This document shows positions 5,048-6,119 of a stretch of 6,119 bases of DNA, one piece after another. The DNA is from Chloroflexi bacterium RBG_16_48_8 (GTDB lineage Bacteria; Chloroflexota; Anaerolineae; Anaerolineales; E44-bin32): contig MGNI01000189.1 of the NCBI GenBank assembly GCA_001795115.1, positions 864-6,982 of the forward strand, written 5' to 3'. Both the position numbers and the translations under genes were made by a program. Position 1 is the stretch's first letter. Each line of letters starts with the position of its first letter. The notes below the pieces were generated by a model. It did no database searches. It was not told where the DNA came from and saw only the letters and a program-made list of their open reading frames with translations.

Positions 5048-5242
5048 TTCCTTATTAGCAGAGGGATCGGGTTGAGAAACAGCTTCTGACACTTCCTCAT
5101 CACCCTTAAGTCCAGTTCGAAATTCTCGAATTCCACGTCCTAATTCACTACCGATTTTGCTCAACCTACCGACACCGAAGAGAAGTACAACGACAGCCAG
5201 AATGATAAGCAACTCTGGTACACCTAGTCCAGCGATCCTCAT
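5036..5242 (-). CDS. tatA: Sec-independent translocase subunit TatA
   Basis: The 68-residue protein is a TatA/E-type subunit, which oligomerises in the cytoplasmic membrane to make the passage for folded proteins delivered by TatC. It shows the short periplasmic N-terminus with the conserved PEL (9-11), one short membrane helix (about 9-22, LLIILAVVVLLF), the FG hinge (F22-G23), the amphipathic helix VGRLSKIGSELGRGIREFRTGLKG (24-47), and an acidic tail (DEEVSEAVSQPDPSANKESTE). Hinge residues are GVGRL where the common form is GPKKL. TatB is usually longer and less acidic at this point, so TatA is preferred. The ATG at 5242 has a strong GGAGG at 5252-5248, 5 bases away. No tatB or tatC is in the window, so it is encoded alone here. 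Confidence 0.92.
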   Translation of the reverse strand: MRIAGLGVPELLIILAVVVLLFGVGRLSKIGSELGRGIREFRTGLKGDEEVSEAVSQPDPSANKESTE

Positions 5243-5283
5243 TTTATCCTCCGGAAGATCATATTCCCTTACTTCACAAAGCT

Positions 5284-5292
5284 ATTATAGCA
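5284..5292 (-). promoter_or_regulatory. Extended -10 promoter of tatA
   Basis: The minus strand reads TGC-TATAAT, a perfect extended -10. No -35 matches well at 16-18 bases. Transcription should start near 5278, giving a leader of about 35 nt that contains the GGAGG ribosome binding site. Confidence 0.6.
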
Positions 5293-5354
5293 TTATCTTT
5301 GCTTACGATTTTGCTTCCATAAAGATCTTATCCTCTTAGGCATCGAATGTACAT

Positions 5355-5393
5355 GGTTGCATTTCAACCGGTATTATCCCTTTCTGGTTGAAA
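5355..5393 (+). repeat. Overlapping, mutually exclusive hairpins
   Basis: TTTCAACC (5362-5369) pairs with GGTTGAAA (5386-5393), an 8-bp stem with a 16-base loop. The CAACC part can instead pair with GGTTG at 5355-5359 around a 5-base loop. Both cannot form together. The element lies between tatA and the last gene, upstream of the latter's promoter candidate, so it may be a DNA-level operator or part of a longer transcript. Confidence 0.35.
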
Positions 5394-5525
5394 AGAGAAT
5401 CCCCGGGGCGAGGTTGTGCATATTTGAGATGTGATAAAGCTTATCCACTTCATCCTTCTAATCTGGTTCAAACAGAGGTTATGGACGATTGCCCTTAGAA
5501 AACTTTCCAAGACCTTCAACCCGCA

Positions 5526-5534
5526 TGTTATGAT
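5526..5534 (+). promoter_or_regulatory. Extended -10 promoter for the right-edge membrane gene
   Basis: TGT-TATGAT is a TGn extended -10 with five of six consensus bases. TTCCAA, 18 bases upstream, is a weak -35. Transcription would start near 5541, giving a leader of about 94 nt before the ATG at 5635. Confidence 0.35.
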
Positions 5535-5634
5535 TAGGGAATACCAAGCGACGCTTAAGTTCTTTTGAGAATATTCCTCAAAGCAGTTATTCGAAGTGGT
5601 CTTACTGGGTAAAGGTTTCCTGCAAGGATTGGAG

Positions 5635-6119
5635 ATGAAAAATCTAAAGCGCTTTCCCATCCACCCGATATTTTTCTGCATGAACCCCATTTTGGCCTTG
5701 TTGGCAACGAATATCACTGAGGTTGAATTTGGAGTCATCCTCAGACCTCTTCTTTTAACAATGGTTGGCACGATTTTCCTCTTGGGACTTCTACAGCTGG
5801 CTCTAAAAGATATTCACAAAGCTGCGTTGGTGACGTCGTTGTTATTGGTCCTCTTTTTCACCTATGGGCACGTTTATCAAATTTTAGAACTTAAGCAATT
5901 CTTTGGCCTGAACATCGGTCGGCATCGTTATCTTATCCTTTTCTACGCGGTTACCGGGGCTCTCGGGATGTGGATGATCTTGCGAAAGGTAAAGGATTAT
6001 CACTATACAACACAGATGTTGAATATGATTGGTGCATTTTTATTGGTTGTTCCTATCGTTCAAATTTTAAGCTTTAATATAAGGATTTCCTCTGGAGAGA
6101 CTGCCGTTATTGAACTAAA
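5635..6119 (+). CDS. N-terminus of a polytopic membrane protein, probably sulfatase/LTA-synthase-like, cut by the edge
   Basis: 161 codons are open to the window end with no stop. After a basic start (MKNLKRFPIHP) there are about five hydrophobic segments: 11-28, 37-57, 63-77 (up to FFTYGHVYQIL, 74-84), 99-117 and 130-147. A polar stretch (ISSGETAVIEL) then ends the visible part. The plan of a five-helix bundle, a short FFTYGHVY motif between helices, and then a likely outside domain matches the N-terminal part of Chloroflexota proteins I recall as annotated sulfatase-like hydrolase/transferase, the fold shared with lipoteichoic acid synthase. The catalytic domain is not in view, so this rests on resemblance of the membrane part. 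The ATG at 5635 has AAGGA at 5624-5628, 6 bases upstream, and the frame has a stop at 5566, so the start is well supported. Confidence 0.75.
   Translation, partial: MKNLKRFPIHPIFFCMNPILALLATNITEVEFGVILRPLLLTMVGTIFLLGLLQLALKDIHKAALVTSLLLVLFFTYGHVYQILELKQFFGLNIGRHRYLILFYAVTGALGMWMILRKVKDYHYTTQMLNMIGAFLLVVPIVQILSFNIRISSGETAVIEL

Noticed and set aside
5364..5771. 135-codon minus-strand ORF
   Set aside because: It overlaps the start of the well-supported membrane gene in antisense and has no family resemblance or ribosome binding site.
1..6119. CRISPR array, tRNA genes, insertion sequence
   Set aside because: No regularly spaced repeats, no cloverleaf with a T-loop signature, and no transposase frame or terminal repeats were seen on either strand.

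Overview
The window looks like a piece of a bacterial chromosome of intermediate G+C. The best guess is Chloroflexota, probably Anaerolineae. The reasons are a membrane-anchored LysM plus lamin-tail surface protein, a TatA with an FGVGRL hinge, and a polytopic N-terminus of a type I recall in front of sulfatase-like domains in that class. This rests on memory of protein styles, not on a search. There are no tRNA or rRNA genes, CRISPR arrays or insertion sequences.

Layout from left to right. Positions 1-259 are a divergent regulatory region. A possible leftward gene is cut by the window edge at 1-55, and two back-to-back promoter candidates share one AT-rich core near 115-123. Positions 260-1225 (+) encode a PP2C-type Ser/Thr phosphatase with all its catalytic motifs. 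A 665-base gap with two stem-loops follows. Positions 1891-2799 (+) encode a full-length PP2C paralogue that has lost nearly every metal-binding acidic residue, so it is a likely pseudophosphatase. Between this gene and the convergent NYN ribonuclease gene (3122-3595, -) lies a compact leftward transcription unit. It has an extended -10 promoter, three stem-loops, two C-rich loops and an intrinsic terminator, and is a strong candidate for a small RNA of about 155 nt that I cannot assign to a known family.

Positions 3596-3755 are a divergent control region whose two promoters are placed so that both flanking genes would make leaderless or nearly leaderless mRNAs. Positions 3756-4505 (+) encode the LysM/lamin-tail protein. 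Positions 4506-5035 are poorly resolved: there is a doubtful 98-residue ORF on the + strand and a hydrophobic leftward ORF faintly like SecG. Positions 5036-5242 (-) encode TatA, and 5635 to the right edge (+) is the multi-pass N-terminus of a membrane protein, probably of the sulfatase/LTA-synthase type.

Together, the active and inactive PP2C proteins suggest Ser/Thr phosphosignalling, although no kinase is visible. The Rae1-like NYN nuclease points to mRNA or translation control. The LysM protein, TatA and the last gene belong to the cell envelope and export. The genes are mostly single transcription units facing in alternating directions, not one operon. Six of the promoter candidates share a TGn extended -10 box.
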